From assembly GCA_018383975.1 (NCBI GenBank), contig JAHAZT010000021.1, positions 1-35,877 of the forward strand: a stretch of 35,877 nucleotides of DNA, written 5' to 3'. Below are positions 28,083-35,650 of the stretch, piece after piece. The translations under genes and the position numbers were made by a program. The notes below the pieces were generated by a model. That model did not search any database and was not told where the DNA came from. It was given only the letters and a program-made list of their open reading frames with translations. The DNA is from Eubacteriales bacterium (GTDB lineage Bacteria > Bacillota > Clostridia > Oscillospirales > CAG-272). Within the stretch, counting starts at the first letter, position 1. The number at the start of each line of letters is the position of its first letter.

Positions 28083-28478
28083 CTTTTCCAGACCGTCCAT
28101 CAGCTTCATGAGCGTCGGGAGAATACATCTGTCCCATTCTCTCATGCTCGGAATGGATATCTGTCCCTCCAGAAGTCCGAACGGAGTCTCCCATATGAAA
28201 AAGCCGTAGCTGTTCATCGGGTCGTCGTCTTCACGGACACAAAGCACAACGCTGAGCGTCCTGTCTCCCTTTGAGCAGGAGTATCTGCGGAATTTCGGGT
28301 CGTCGCGACATCGATCGAAGCAGTCAAGTCCGCTTTCAAAGCTGAAAAGGAATCTTTTCAGTTTGTCGTCGATAAATAAAAAGTTGCAGCCGTGAATATC
28401 CGTATCGGAAAAATAATCGGCATCGGAAAGAATAGGTATATAATAGCCGTCAAACTTTCTTTTCTCTTTCGTGAGCAT
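28068..28478 (-). CDS. Hypothetical protein, 136 residues
   Basis: I do not recognise this protein. It begins MLTKEKRKFDGYYIPILSD at ATG 28478 with a strong AGGAGG six to seven bases upstream, which supports translation. It is soluble-looking, with no signal peptide or membrane segment, is rich in Asp, Phe and Cys, and has a short run of acidic residues (REDDDP). Aromatic-rich strands (SYGFFIWETPFGLLEGQ) suggest a compact alpha/beta fold. The C-terminus ends LEKEKNN at an A7 run, after which a shifted frame remains open (see the separate entry). It is divergent from the solute-binding lipoprotein gene; no promoter was convincingly placed. Confidence 0.65.
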   Translation of the reverse strand: MLTKEKRKFDGYYIPILSDADYFSDTDIHGCNFLFIDDKLKRFLFSFESGLDCFDRCRDDPKFRRYSCSKGDRTLSVVLCVREDDDPMNSYGFFIWETPFGLLEGQISIPSMREWDRCILPTLMKLMDGLEKEKNN

Positions 28479-28785
28479 CAGCCATCCTCCTGTTTACATA
28501 TCTTCAAAAGCCCATGTATACACCGCAGGAATATTTCTTTTGCGAATATACCTTTGCTCTTTGAGGTTATCATATTTTCCGGCGCTTGTCCCCACCCTTT
28601 TTGCCCAAACGGGTAGGAAAAGCGCAAAAAAATTTTTATTTTTTTGCATTTTCAGTCTCCACGCGCGGAATTTTCCTCCGTCGTCGGCAAAAATCCGGAA
28701 AAGCGCGCATCGCAATGCAAAAACAGGCAAGCCCCGCCGCGGCGTTTTCCGACAAATATTTTTCGGTTTCCCGCTTTTTTCGCTA
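28479..28785. other. Intergenic region without a supported gene
   Basis: The stretch between the hypothetical gene and the SBP promoter holds an AT-rich palindrome (GCAAAAAAAT...ATTTTTTTGC near 28626-28650). On the minus strand the end of an open frame (KYDNLKEQRYIRKRNIPAVY) stops 15 bases before the 28478 start. That tail looks protein-like but has no convincing start, so it is not called as a gene. Confidence 0.35.
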
Positions 28786-28814
28786 TTGATTTATCAGCAT
28801 CCGTATGGTATAAT
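28786..28814 (+). promoter_or_regulatory. Sigma-A promoter of the SBP-LuxR unit
   Basis: TTGATT (28786-28791), 17 bases, TATAAT (28809-28814). The leader before the lipoprotein start is about 165 nt, long enough for a control element; none was recognised. Confidence 0.75.
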
Positions 28815-28983
28815 GAAAGATACTCAAAAGGCAGAGTGCCGGCAGTATCCGCGCCGATTTGCAAAGGCTGCGTGCCGCTTACGATACATCATAGCCGTAC
28901 CCCGCATATCTCACCGCCCTTTTGCGAAAAGGACGGTAAAACAAAAATCAACCGAACTTCATTCAAAAGGAGGATACCCAAAA

Positions 28984-30315
28984 ATGAAAAAAACGCTTGC
29001 GCTGATTCTTGCCGCAACTTTTACCCTCTTTTGCCTTTCCGGCTGCGGAAAGCAGTCGCTGCTCAACCCCCGCGACCCCGTCGTGCTGACAATGTGGCAC
29101 ACCTACGGCGAGCAGACGGACTCCCCCATGAACCGGCTGATAGACGAATTCAATTCCACCGTCGGCAGAAAGCGCGGCGTCATCATAAAGACAACCCTCA
29201 TGACCGTCGCCGCAAAAATAAGCGACCGCCTTTCCGAGGCGCAGAGCGGTGCGGCGGGCACGGTACCCCTTCCCGACCTGTTTTTCTGTCACAACAACGA
29301 CGCGGCTGCGTTCGGTGCGGACAAGCTCCTTGATTGGAGCGAATACTTTTCGTCATCCGAAATTTCCGCCTTCGTTCCGGATTTTCTTGCGGACGGCAAG
29401 GTTGAAAGCCGTCTCTCCGTGCTTCCCGTTTCAAAGTCGACCCATGTGCTTTATCTCAGCGGAAGCGAATTCGACCGCTTTTCCGCATCGACGGGCGTAA
29501 CCTATGAAAGTCTTGCCACGTGGGACGGCTTCTTCTCCGCGGCTGAAAAATATTATGTATATTCGGGCGGAAAGCCCTTCTGCGCCTTTGACTATCTCCT
29601 CCGCGCAGTTGAACTCTATGCCGTTTCAAATGGAGCGGACGTCGATTCTTTCTATAAGGACGGCTGGTATGACTTCTCCTGCGAGGCTCTGAAATCGGCA
29701 TATCTGCGCTTTGCGGAGGCTATCGCAAAGGGATATATCGTCGTTGCGGATATGTATTCCAATACTCAGGTTATGACGGGCGAAACCCCCGCCGGCATGG
29801 GCTCTTCGGCAGGTATTCTCTATTACAACGACACCGTTACATATCCGGACAACACCTCCGAGCCGATGAAGCTCAAGGTCCGCCCCATGCCCTATGCGGA
29901 CAGCACAAAAAAGGTTGCTACGCAGGCGGGCGTCGGACTTTGCGCCGTCAGAACCGACGACAAAAAAGCGGAGGCGGCGTCTGTCTTTGCGCACTGGCTC
30001 ACCGAGGGCACGCGCAATCTTGACTTCGTTTCCGAAACGGGCTACATGCCCGTCACCGCCGAGGCTTACGCAAAGCTCGGCGAGCATAATTTCCGCGATG
30101 AGGGCTATCGCAATCTCTATGACGTTCTGAATACCGTCAAAAACGAATATACACTCCTGCGCGAGCCTGCATATACAGGCTATTACGGCAAAGTAAACGG
30201 GCTGTATGCGGAAATCCGCAAGGTGCAGTCGTCACTGCCGATGAGAGTCAAAGACGGCGAAAACGCCGCCGCGATTGCCGCGGAGCTCTGGGGACTGTTC
30301 CTCGAAGCGCAATAA
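28984..30315 (+). CDS. Extracellular solute-binding lipoprotein (ABC family 1-like)
   Basis: A 443-residue lipoprotein. The start is ATG 28984 with AAAGGAGGA upstream; the track ORF extends far into the leader and is ignored. The signal peptide MKKTLALILAATFTLFCLSGC ends in lipobox LSGC with Cys21. The mature part begins VVLTMWHTYGEQTDSPMNRLIDEFN, typical of family 1 (sugar/oligosaccharide) binding proteins, and includes later family-like segments such as GVGLCAVRTDDKKAEAASVFAHWLTEG and TGYMPVTAEAY. No permease or ATPase gene is nearby. It is followed after 43 bp by the membrane LuxR-type regulator, so I infer that it presents a ligand to that sensor rather than only feeding a transporter. 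Confidence 0.88.
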   Translation: MKKTLALILAATFTLFCLSGCGKQSLLNPRDPVVLTMWHTYGEQTDSPMNRLIDEFNSTVGRKRGVIIKTTLMTVAAKISDRLSEAQSGAAGTVPLPDLFFCHNNDAAAFGADKLLDWSEYFSSSEISAFVPDFLADGKVESRLSVLPVSKSTHVLYLSGSEFDRFSASTGVTYESLATWDGFFSAAEKYYVYSGGKPFCAFDYLLRAVELYAVSNGADVDSFYKDGWYDFSCEALKSAYLRFAEAIAKGYIVVADMYSNTQVMTGETPAGMGSSAGILYYNDTVTYPDNTSEPMKLKVRPMPYADSTKKVATQAGVGLCAVRTDDKKAEAASVFAHWLTEGTRNLDFVSETGYMPVTAEAYAKLGEHNFRDEGYRNLYDVLNTVKNEYTLLREPAYTGYYGKVNGLYAEIRKVQSSLPMRVKDGENAAAIAAELWGLFLEAQ

Positions 30316-30358
30316 CGCGGAATGAAATGATACAAAGAAAAGGAAAGGAGGCGTCGGC

Positions 30359-32005
30359 TTGAATAAACTACCCATACGTCTGCCGCGACGGAGTATGCGG
30401 ACAAAGCTCGCTTTGTATATGCTTGTCCCCGTTGTGCTTATTCTGATAATGCTTGCCGTGTGCCTTTCGCTTTTCGGTCGGTTCAAAACTCCGAAGGATA
30501 CGCTCTCCGAGCGGCTTGACACGCAGGCGATGAGTTTTGAAAAGGAGTTGCTTTCGCATCGCAACAGTCTTGTCACGGTCGGCACGCATCTTTCCGAGGA
30601 TTCGGCGGCTCTCATTGAGGGCTATCTCCTCAAAGCCGGAATCCCCTTGGACGCCCTCTCCGACGGCGTGCATCTTGCCGCGCTTCAGGAGCGGATAATA
30701 GAACCTTTGCGGCAGTATCTTCTGCAGGCGGACTGTTCAGGCGCATTCGTCCTGTTCAACGCGACGGTGGGCATAAATTCCGATGAGCCTTCATACAGCG
30801 GTCTTTATCTTCAGGTCAACGGCTACGAGTCCGACCGCCGCGAGATGATTTTATATCGCGGCATTTCTTCCGTCGGCAAAGCGCACGGCATTATGCCGCA
30901 CAGAAAATGGCGCCTTGAGACGAGGAAAAACGTCATTCCCGGCTGGGACGAAAGCAAAACGGATCCTTCCCTGCCGCTCGCGCTTACATATCGCTTTACC
31001 GATATTTTCACCCTGCCCGGCATGTCCGAAAAGGCAACGCTCATTATGCTTCCCATACGTGACGGCGAAGGAAAAACCCTCGGCGTTTGCGGCTTTGAGA
31101 TATCGGAAAGCTGCTTTGCCCGTCTGCACAGTCAGACGACAAAGCTCCCGCATTTCACGGGGATCATAACGCACGGCGACAGCAACAGTATATCGTCATT
31201 CCTCTCATGCGGCTCCGACGACGGCTATTATTATGCTCCGTCCGGCACGCTCTCCGTATCCGATTCCGATGGCAAAATCATCACCCTGACCGACGATAAC
31301 AATACATATCTCGGCATGAAACGCTCGTATACAGACGCCGGCACGGGCGGCGGCTTTACAATAATAGTTATGACGAATAAAAGCAGCTACGACCGCGAAG
31401 CAACGGACGCCGTTGTCAAAAACATGCTGCTGATAGGACTTATCATCGCACTTTCCGTTGCGTTCTGCATATTTTTCAGCCGAAGTTATCTTTCTCCCGT
31501 GCTGAAAGCGCTTGAACAACTGAAAAAAGACGAGCGACTTTCTCATCGCGGCGCGCCTGCCGAAATAGGCGACCTTTTCGCTTTTCTTGCGGAAAAGGAT
31601 AAAAGCAGGCAGTCGGTAATCGACGGGCTGAAGCGCGAAATGGCCGATGCGGGAAGCGAGCTTTCAAAGCTGCAAGCCGAACAGAGCAAGCTGCAGGAGG
31701 AATACGAACGCGCCAGAACGCAGATATCCCGTCTGACAACCTCCGCAATGCAGGAGGTCAGCCCGGAGGGCTACGCGCATTTTACGTCAAACCTCTGTAA
31801 GCTGACGCCGAAGGAGCGCGAAATATTTGATTTTTACCTTGCGGGCAAAAACGGCAAGGAAATTCAGGAAACCCTCAGCATAAGCGAAAACACGCTTAAA
31901 TATCACAATAAACACATCTATCAGACGCTGAACATAACCTCCCGCAAGGAGCTGCTCCGCTACGCCGCAATGATGCAGGAAAGCGATGCGGCAAAGCCGG
32001 ATTGA
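30359..32005 (+). CDS. Two-pass membrane sensor with cytoplasmic LuxR-type DNA-binding domain
   Basis: A 548-residue protein starting at TTG 30359 with AAAGGAGG 7-8 bases upstream. Order of parts: basic N-terminus; TM1 at about 17-39; an extracytoplasmic domain of about 315 residues (40-355); TM2 at about 356-374 (MLLIGLIIALSVAFCIFFS); a short linker; a coiled coil (about 412-460, DAGSELSKLQAEQSKLQEEY); and a C-terminal LuxR/GerE helix-turn-helix at about 479-537 (LTPKEREIFDFYLAGKNGKEI, then ISENTLKYHNKHIYQTLNI). The outer domain placed between two TMs is Cache-like in layout, but I could not confirm the fold. There is no kinase or receiver domain, so it would be a one-component membrane-bound transcription factor. 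Its terminator follows directly. Confidence 0.85.
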   Translation: MNKLPIRLPRRSMRTKLALYMLVPVVLILIMLAVCLSLFGRFKTPKDTLSERLDTQAMSFEKELLSHRNSLVTVGTHLSEDSAALIEGYLLKAGIPLDALSDGVHLAALQERIIEPLRQYLLQADCSGAFVLFNATVGINSDEPSYSGLYLQVNGYESDRREMILYRGISSVGKAHGIMPHRKWRLETRKNVIPGWDESKTDPSLPLALTYRFTDIFTLPGMSEKATLIMLPIRDGEGKTLGVCGFEISESCFARLHSQTTKLPHFTGIITHGDSNSISSFLSCGSDDGYYYAPSGTLSVSDSDGKIITLTDDNNTYLGMKRSYTDAGTGGGFTIIVMTNKSSYDREATDAVVKNMLLIGLIIALSVAFCIFFSRSYLSPVLKALEQLKKDERLSHRGAPAEIGDLFAFLAEKDKSRQSVIDGLKREMADAGSELSKLQAEQSKLQEEYERARTQISRLTTSAMQEVSPEGYAHFTSNLCKLTPKEREIFDFYLAGKNGKEIQETLSISENTLKYHNKHIYQTLNITSRKELLRYAAMMQESDAAKPD

Positions 32006-32078
32006 CTGTCATTTTTCCGGCACGGTCACCCGTCATAAAAATTCACCCGAACGCTGTATTTTTTCGGGAATACGGACA

Positions 32079-32114
32079 AAAGAAAAGGCTCCCATTCCGG
32101 GGAGCCTTTTCTTT
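32079..32114. terminator. Bidirectional terminator after the LuxR-type gene
   Basis: AAAGAAAAGGCTCCC pairs with GGGAGCCTTTTCTTT (15 bp, six-base loop). The A-run/T-run flanks make it usable for the LuxR unit on plus and for the 32174-32654 relic unit on minus. Confidence 0.85.
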
Positions 32115-32173
32115 GTGCTTTCGCACAGGAAAAATGTAAAATATTTAAGGAGAGTTTGCGGGGGGGTTAATAC

Positions 32174-32470
32174 TTACTTGCTCGTTACAGTCCACGTAGT
32201 AATGCTTCCGGTCATTTGGAGGTTGTCTGCGAGGAAGTATTTGGCTGTGTCGTCGGTAAATGTAACGGGCGCGTCTGCAACTATATCAAGCTTGAAGAGA
32301 GGATAATTGTATTTTGCTTCCATAGAATAGATCGGATTGGTGATCTTGCCTTTTACGAGCTTGATTGTCGGAAGCTCTGTCTTTACGCCGCTTGACTCAA
32401 ATTTGATGCCTTTTACAGTGGGAACCGTTTCGATGTCCAATGAGCCGATAGTTATGCTTGCCTGCTTTAT
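32174..32470 (-). pseudogene. Startless C-terminal fragment of a secreted-type protein
   Basis: The minus-strand frame is open from 32470 to the TAA at 32174 (98 codons) and encodes a beta-rich, extracellular-looking sequence (QASITIGSLDIETVPTVKG, TELPTIKLVKGKITNP, APVTFTDDTAKYFLADNLQM). The track gives TTG 32440 as start, but no ribosome site precedes it, and homology-like sequence continues upstream to a double stop (TGA TAA at 32471-32476). I read it as the 3' end of a larger gene whose 5' part has been lost. The parent family was not recognised. Confidence 0.4.
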
Positions 32471-32473
32471 TTA

Positions 32474-32560
32474 TCATTTATATTTATTTGTGCAACAAAA
32501 GAACCGTTTACAAAGCGGCAAATACAGGTCTGTCTGTCTGTCTGTCAAGCGATTGTACAC
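32474..32560 (-). CDS. 28-residue short ORF with GACA tetranucleotide tract
   Basis: GTG at 32560 is preceded, with an eight-base spacing, by a perfect AAAGGAGG. The frame runs 28 codons (MYNRLTDRQTDLYLPLC...) to TGA TAA and is in the same frame as the fragment downstream. Codons 5-11 span four GACA units (plus GAC), a tract prone to slippage. The encoded peptide resembles nothing known to me. It may be the surviving start of a deleted gene rather than a functional peptide. Confidence 0.35.
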   Translation of the reverse strand: MYNRLTDRQTDLYLPLCKRFFCCTNKYK

Positions 32561-32625
32561 GACCTGCGCCTCCTTTGTCAAGTCTTTTTCAGAGCTTTTC
32601 GCGCTCTCTTTTATTTCCGCCCCGC

Positions 32626-32654
32626 ATTATATCACCGACGACGGGTTTTGTCAA
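32626..32654 (-). promoter_or_regulatory. Perfect sigma-A consensus promoter of the relic unit
   Basis: On the minus strand TTGACA (32649-32654), 17 bases, TATAAT (32626-32631), an exact consensus match. A second candidate, TTGACA (32576-32581), 18 bases, TACAAT (32552-32557), overlaps the short ORF start. Both point into 32174-32560. Confidence 0.75.
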
Positions 32655-32689
32655 TGATTTTTTTGTGTTTTTTCGGAAATTCTCACAAA

Positions 32690-32716
32690 AGAAGTCGGGG
32701 GAAAATTCCCCCGACC
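32690..32716 (-). terminator. Terminator of the Cys-rich surface protein gene
   Basis: On the minus strand GTCGGGGG pairs with CCCCCGAC across an AATTTT loop, followed by TTCTTTTG. It is 12 bp past the stop codon at 32728. Confidence 0.75.
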
Positions 32717-32727
32717 GGATTTGATTT

Positions 32728-35190
32728 TTATATGCTTGTATCCTGCAGGTGTTCGTCATTCTTTTTGTTCTTAAGAACAACAAATGCAACAACGCCCGCC
32801 GCTATGATAAGCGTCAGAACAACTATAACTATCGGAACCGCATAATTGGCTTTCTTTGTGCCCGCGTTGAAGAGGACTATGGAGTTTGCCGGATATTTGA
32901 ACGTGCCGGAGCCGATTGTTATTGTCAGAACTGTGCCCTTGCGCTTTATATAGTCGGGAGAAACGGTTTTGAGCGCGCCGTTCTCGTCCACATAGCATAT
33001 GTTGAACGCCGTGTTCTTATATTCTTCTCCCAGGTCTATCGTCAATTCCGCGCCCGTGTTGAGCGTGGACTCCGTGCCGTCGATAACAAGTCTGTAAATA
33101 TATGCGGATTCAACGGTGCCGTACTGTGCCGCAAGAGAAACATTTGCGTTTATCTGGTCGACAAACGGCTTTACTTTTTCATTGAATTCTTCGTTCGTCA
33201 TCTGTCTGACGTTGAAGAAAACATCTTTATCCGTCGCAGCGTTTGCCGCAAACGTGAGCGTGTAGCCGTTGCTTCTGACGGAGACAACGTTTCCGTTTTT
33301 CGTTTCCGTAACGATGTATCTCATGTGACAATGGTTACACTCGCTGACCGTTGTTCCCTTTTTGGTTTCGATAACGGCAAAGTCGTGACCCTGCGCCGCA
33401 ACAAGTCTTGTTTCGGACTTTCCGCAGAGCTTGCAGACTCTTTTGCTTTCACCCTCTGTAATGCAGGTCGCCTCTCTTGTGACGTTCCACTCGCCGAAGG
33501 AGTGAGCGTCGGGATTGACGGGGATAGGTCTGCTTTGCGGCTCCTTTTTGCAGACGGAGCACAGACATGTTTCCAGTCCTGTATCGCTGCAGGTTGCCGG
33601 TCTGATTACGGTGTAATCGCTTTCGAGATATACATGGGCGACGGTCGATTTAGATACCGTGCGCGTTTCCGTATAGTTACATGCGCTGCACGTGCGTTTT
33701 TCCAAGCCGTCACTTGCGCAGGTCGCCGCCGTTACGGTGACCCAATTGCCGAAGCTGTGACCCTTTGCCGCAATTGTTTCCGTTTCAACCTTGCCGCATA
33801 CGGAGCAGGTATGCGTTTTCGAGCCTGCCGTCGTGCATGTCGCGTCTGAAATCTTCCATTCGCCGAATTTGTGCGTGTTGCTTACGGGCAGAACAGCCTG
33901 CTTCGTTTCCGAGCAGCCGGGCACCGTGCATTTATAAACGATAACGCCGGTGTTCTTGCAGTCGGGGCTCTTCGTCACCGTGCCCGTATCCCATACGTGC
34001 TCGTGGCTTGCGAGCTTCGGAACAACTCTCACTTCCTCGCTGTTACATACGGAGCACTTGTAAAGGTCTGCTCCTTCTTCGGTCTTTGTCGGCTCTTTCA
34101 GTCTCTTGACAAACGCATATTTGTGGCTTGCCTTCAATGTGATAACCTCTGTCTTGCCGCATATTTTGCATTTGTATGATCCGTAGCCGTCCTCTGTGCA
34201 CGTGGGTTTTTTCGTCTCGACAAGAAGCTCATAGCTACCAAAACCGTGTTCGCACTGAACCTCGGATATTATGTCGTGTCCGCACTTCTTGCAGATTTCG
34301 TGCCACTTGCCGTCTTCCTCGCGCGCTTTGCTCTCTCTGACATATTCGTGACCCAATGCGGGAACCTCTCTCGTTTCGATCTTTCCGCATACTCTGCATA
34401 TGTAATCCGCTTCTCCGCTTCTTGTACATGTCGGTTTTACCGTGTATTTTGCGGGGGTCGCGGGGAAATCGTGTGCGCCGACCGGTGTGTCTTTGACCTC
34501 AAGCGTAATTCCGCATTTTGTGCAGACAACCTTCTCCGATCCGCCTTTTTTACACGTTGCCGCCGTGATGGTTTCGGTGTATGTAACGGAATGGTCGCAA
34601 TACCATACATCCGTCTGCGTGCTCATGCTATAAAGCGTGGGCTTTTTGATTTCTTCATCAAGATATTCCGCCTCTGCCTCACCGGATACGAGCACGCGCG
34701 TTCTCGTATCGGGATTTTTGACATCAAAGGTAATCGCAACATATCCGCTCAGAACATAGAGGTTTGAAGAAACGCTCGGATATGATATTGTGATGCTGTT
34801 TTCGGTGAATCCGCCGGCAAGGTCAACTCCCTTTTTGCCGAAGAGGTCGCCGTCTATACTTTTATATGTAAGATAGTTTCTGTCATAGAAAATCTGCACG
34901 GTTGCCTTGCTGGCTCTTGAAGCCGATCCTATAAAGTGGAATACAACCGTTGCCGTTTTTCTGTCGCTTGAAAAGCTGACATCGCCGACAACGAGTATCG
35001 TTTCTCTGTTTATAAGCTCCTCTCCTGCGTGGTCATGATCGCTTTTGATCGTGCAACCCTCTATTCCGCAGTCCGAATGGACATGTTCCGTCTCGCCCGA
35101 AGCGTCTGCCACAGTCGCAAGACAAGGAATGACCGCGCTTGTCAGGCAAAGGACTATCGCAAACATAAGAGCAATGAGTTTTCTTTTCAT
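32728..35190 (-). CDS. Exported, membrane-anchored Cys-rich repeat protein
   Basis: An 820-residue protein. The signal peptide is KLIALMFAIVLCLTSAVIPCLA. Next comes a His/Cys/Asp-rich segment (EHVHSDCGIEGCTIKSDHDH), then a beta-sandwich region of about 120 residues reminiscent of cohesin or bacterial Ig-like domains (ILVVGDVSFSSDRKTATVVF). From about residue 195 there are roughly nine recognisable and two degenerate tandem repeats of the form TC-x3-G-x5-7-C-x2-C-(G/K)...(G)H-x-F-G-x-W, each with three Cys and a His. A non-repeat domain follows, then a C-terminal transmembrane helix (VPIVIVVLTLIIAAGVVAFVVL) and a charged tail. There is no LPxTG motif. The start ATG 35190 has GGGAGG upstream. 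Function unknown; surface adhesion or metal binding are guesses. Confidence 0.85.
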   Translation of the reverse strand: MKRKLIALMFAIVLCLTSAVIPCLATVADASGETEHVHSDCGIEGCTIKSDHDHAGEELINRETILVVGDVSFSSDRKTATVVFHFIGSASRASKATVQIFYDRNYLTYKSIDGDLFGKKGVDLAGGFTENSITISYPSVSSNLYVLSGYVAITFDVKNPDTRTRVLVSGEAEAEYLDEEIKKPTLYSMSTQTDVWYCDHSVTYTETITAATCKKGGSEKVVCTKCGITLEVKDTPVGAHDFPATPAKYTVKPTCTRSGEADYICRVCGKIETREVPALGHEYVRESKAREEDGKWHEICKKCGHDIISEVQCEHGFGSYELLVETKKPTCTEDGYGSYKCKICGKTEVITLKASHKYAFVKRLKEPTKTEEGADLYKCSVCNSEEVRVVPKLASHEHVWDTGTVTKSPDCKNTGVIVYKCTVPGCSETKQAVLPVSNTHKFGEWKISDATCTTAGSKTHTCSVCGKVETETIAAKGHSFGNWVTVTAATCASDGLEKRTCSACNYTETRTVSKSTVAHVYLESDYTVIRPATCSDTGLETCLCSVCKKEPQSRPIPVNPDAHSFGEWNVTREATCITEGESKRVCKLCGKSETRLVAAQGHDFAVIETKKGTTVSECNHCHMRYIVTETKNGNVVSVRSNGYTLTFAANAATDKDVFFNVRQMTNEEFNEKVKPFVDQINANVSLAAQYGTVESAYIYRLVIDGTESTLNTGAELTIDLGEEYKNTAFNICYVDENGALKTVSPDYIKRKGTVLTITIGSGTFKYPANSIVLFNAGTKKANYAVPIVIVVLTLIIAAGVVAFVVLKNKKNDEHLQDTSI

Positions 35191-35315
35191 TTTTTACCTC
35201 CCATAAGGCTGTGCGCCTTGGTTTTAAGTGATTTTCCCGGATTGAACTGTTGCCTGCTTTTCACCGTTGAAAGCAAGCGGCTGTTTTTGGGGACAATTTT
35301 AGATTGTACTATTTA

Positions 35316-35343
35316 ATTATATACTTTTTTGAGTTTTTGTCAA
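35316..35343 (-). promoter_or_regulatory. Sigma-A promoter of the Cys-rich surface protein gene
   Basis: On the minus strand TTGACA (35338-35343), 16 bases, TATAAT (35316-35321). The leader is about 120 nt. The remaining intergenic DNA up to the tRNA promoter is AT-rich and holds nothing else recognisable. Confidence 0.7.
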
Positions 35344-35435
35344 GGCAGAAACGGCTCTTTCAATAAATTTGCCGATTTTGACATATTTCGTTTACAATTA
35401 TTATTTATTTTTTCGCTGAAACGCAAAAATTCCCC

Positions 35436-35464
35436 TTGACTTAATTAAAATTTTGTGATAGAAT
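35436..35464 (+). promoter_or_regulatory. Promoter of tRNA-Ser
   Basis: TTGACT (35436-35441), 17 bases, TAGAAT (35459-35464), ending ten bases before the mature tRNA 5' end. Confidence 0.75.
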
Positions 35465-35474
35465 ACTACCCGAT

Positions 35475-35566
35475 GGAAAGATGGCTGAGCTGGTCTAAGG
35501 CGCACGACTGGAAATCGTGTTTGGGCTAATACCCCAACTAGGGTTCGAATCCCTATCTTTCCGCCA
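35475..35566 (+). tRNA. tRNA-Ser (anticodon GGA), CCA encoded
   Basis: The seven-base acceptor GGAAAGA pairs with TCTTTCC, followed by discriminator G and an encoded CCA. The D-arm contains the typical GCTGAGCTGGTCTAAGGC. The anticodon stem CACGA/TCGTG holds loop CTGGAAA with anticodon GGA. The long variable arm (TTTGGGCTAATACCCCAAC) is the class II feature of tRNA-Ser. The T-arm is GGGTTCGAATCCC. It reads UCC and UCU codons. Confidence 0.97.
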
Positions 35567-35602
35567 AAGCAAAAGAGCACCCATTGGGTGCTCTTTTGCT
35601 TT
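35566..35602 (+). terminator. Terminator of tRNA-Ser
   Basis: AAAGCAAAAGAGCACCC and GGGTGCTCTTTTGCTTT form a perfect 17-bp stem with a three-base loop. It begins at the last base of the CCA end. Confidence 0.85.
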
Positions 35603-35604
35603 GC

Positions 35605-35619
35605 GATAGGGATTCGAAC
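35605..35619 (-). repeat. Inverted 15-bp copy of the tRNA-Ser T-arm
   Basis: GATAGGGATTCGAAC is the exact reverse complement of 35543-35557, which covers the T-arm and the start of the 3' acceptor strand of the adjacent tRNA-Ser. It lies directly after the tRNA terminator. Confidence 0.85.
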
Positions 35620-35650
35620 GGGCTCGGTAGTGAATGACAGCCTTGGACGG

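Noticed and set aside
28494-28730. Minus-strand 78-aa ORF upstream of the hypothetical gene
   Set aside because: TTG start without a ribosome site and a low-complexity first half. Only the last 30 residues look protein-like, so it is not called.
28471-28983. Upstream extension of the solute-binding protein ORF
   Set aside because: It runs through the promoter and leader. The lipoprotein signal peptide and AAAGGAGGA define the start at 28984.
32728-35190. CRISPR-like or tandem DNA repeats in the Cys-rich gene
   Set aside because: Repetition is at protein level and diverged in DNA; units differ in length and are coding. No CRISPR array was seen anywhere in the window.
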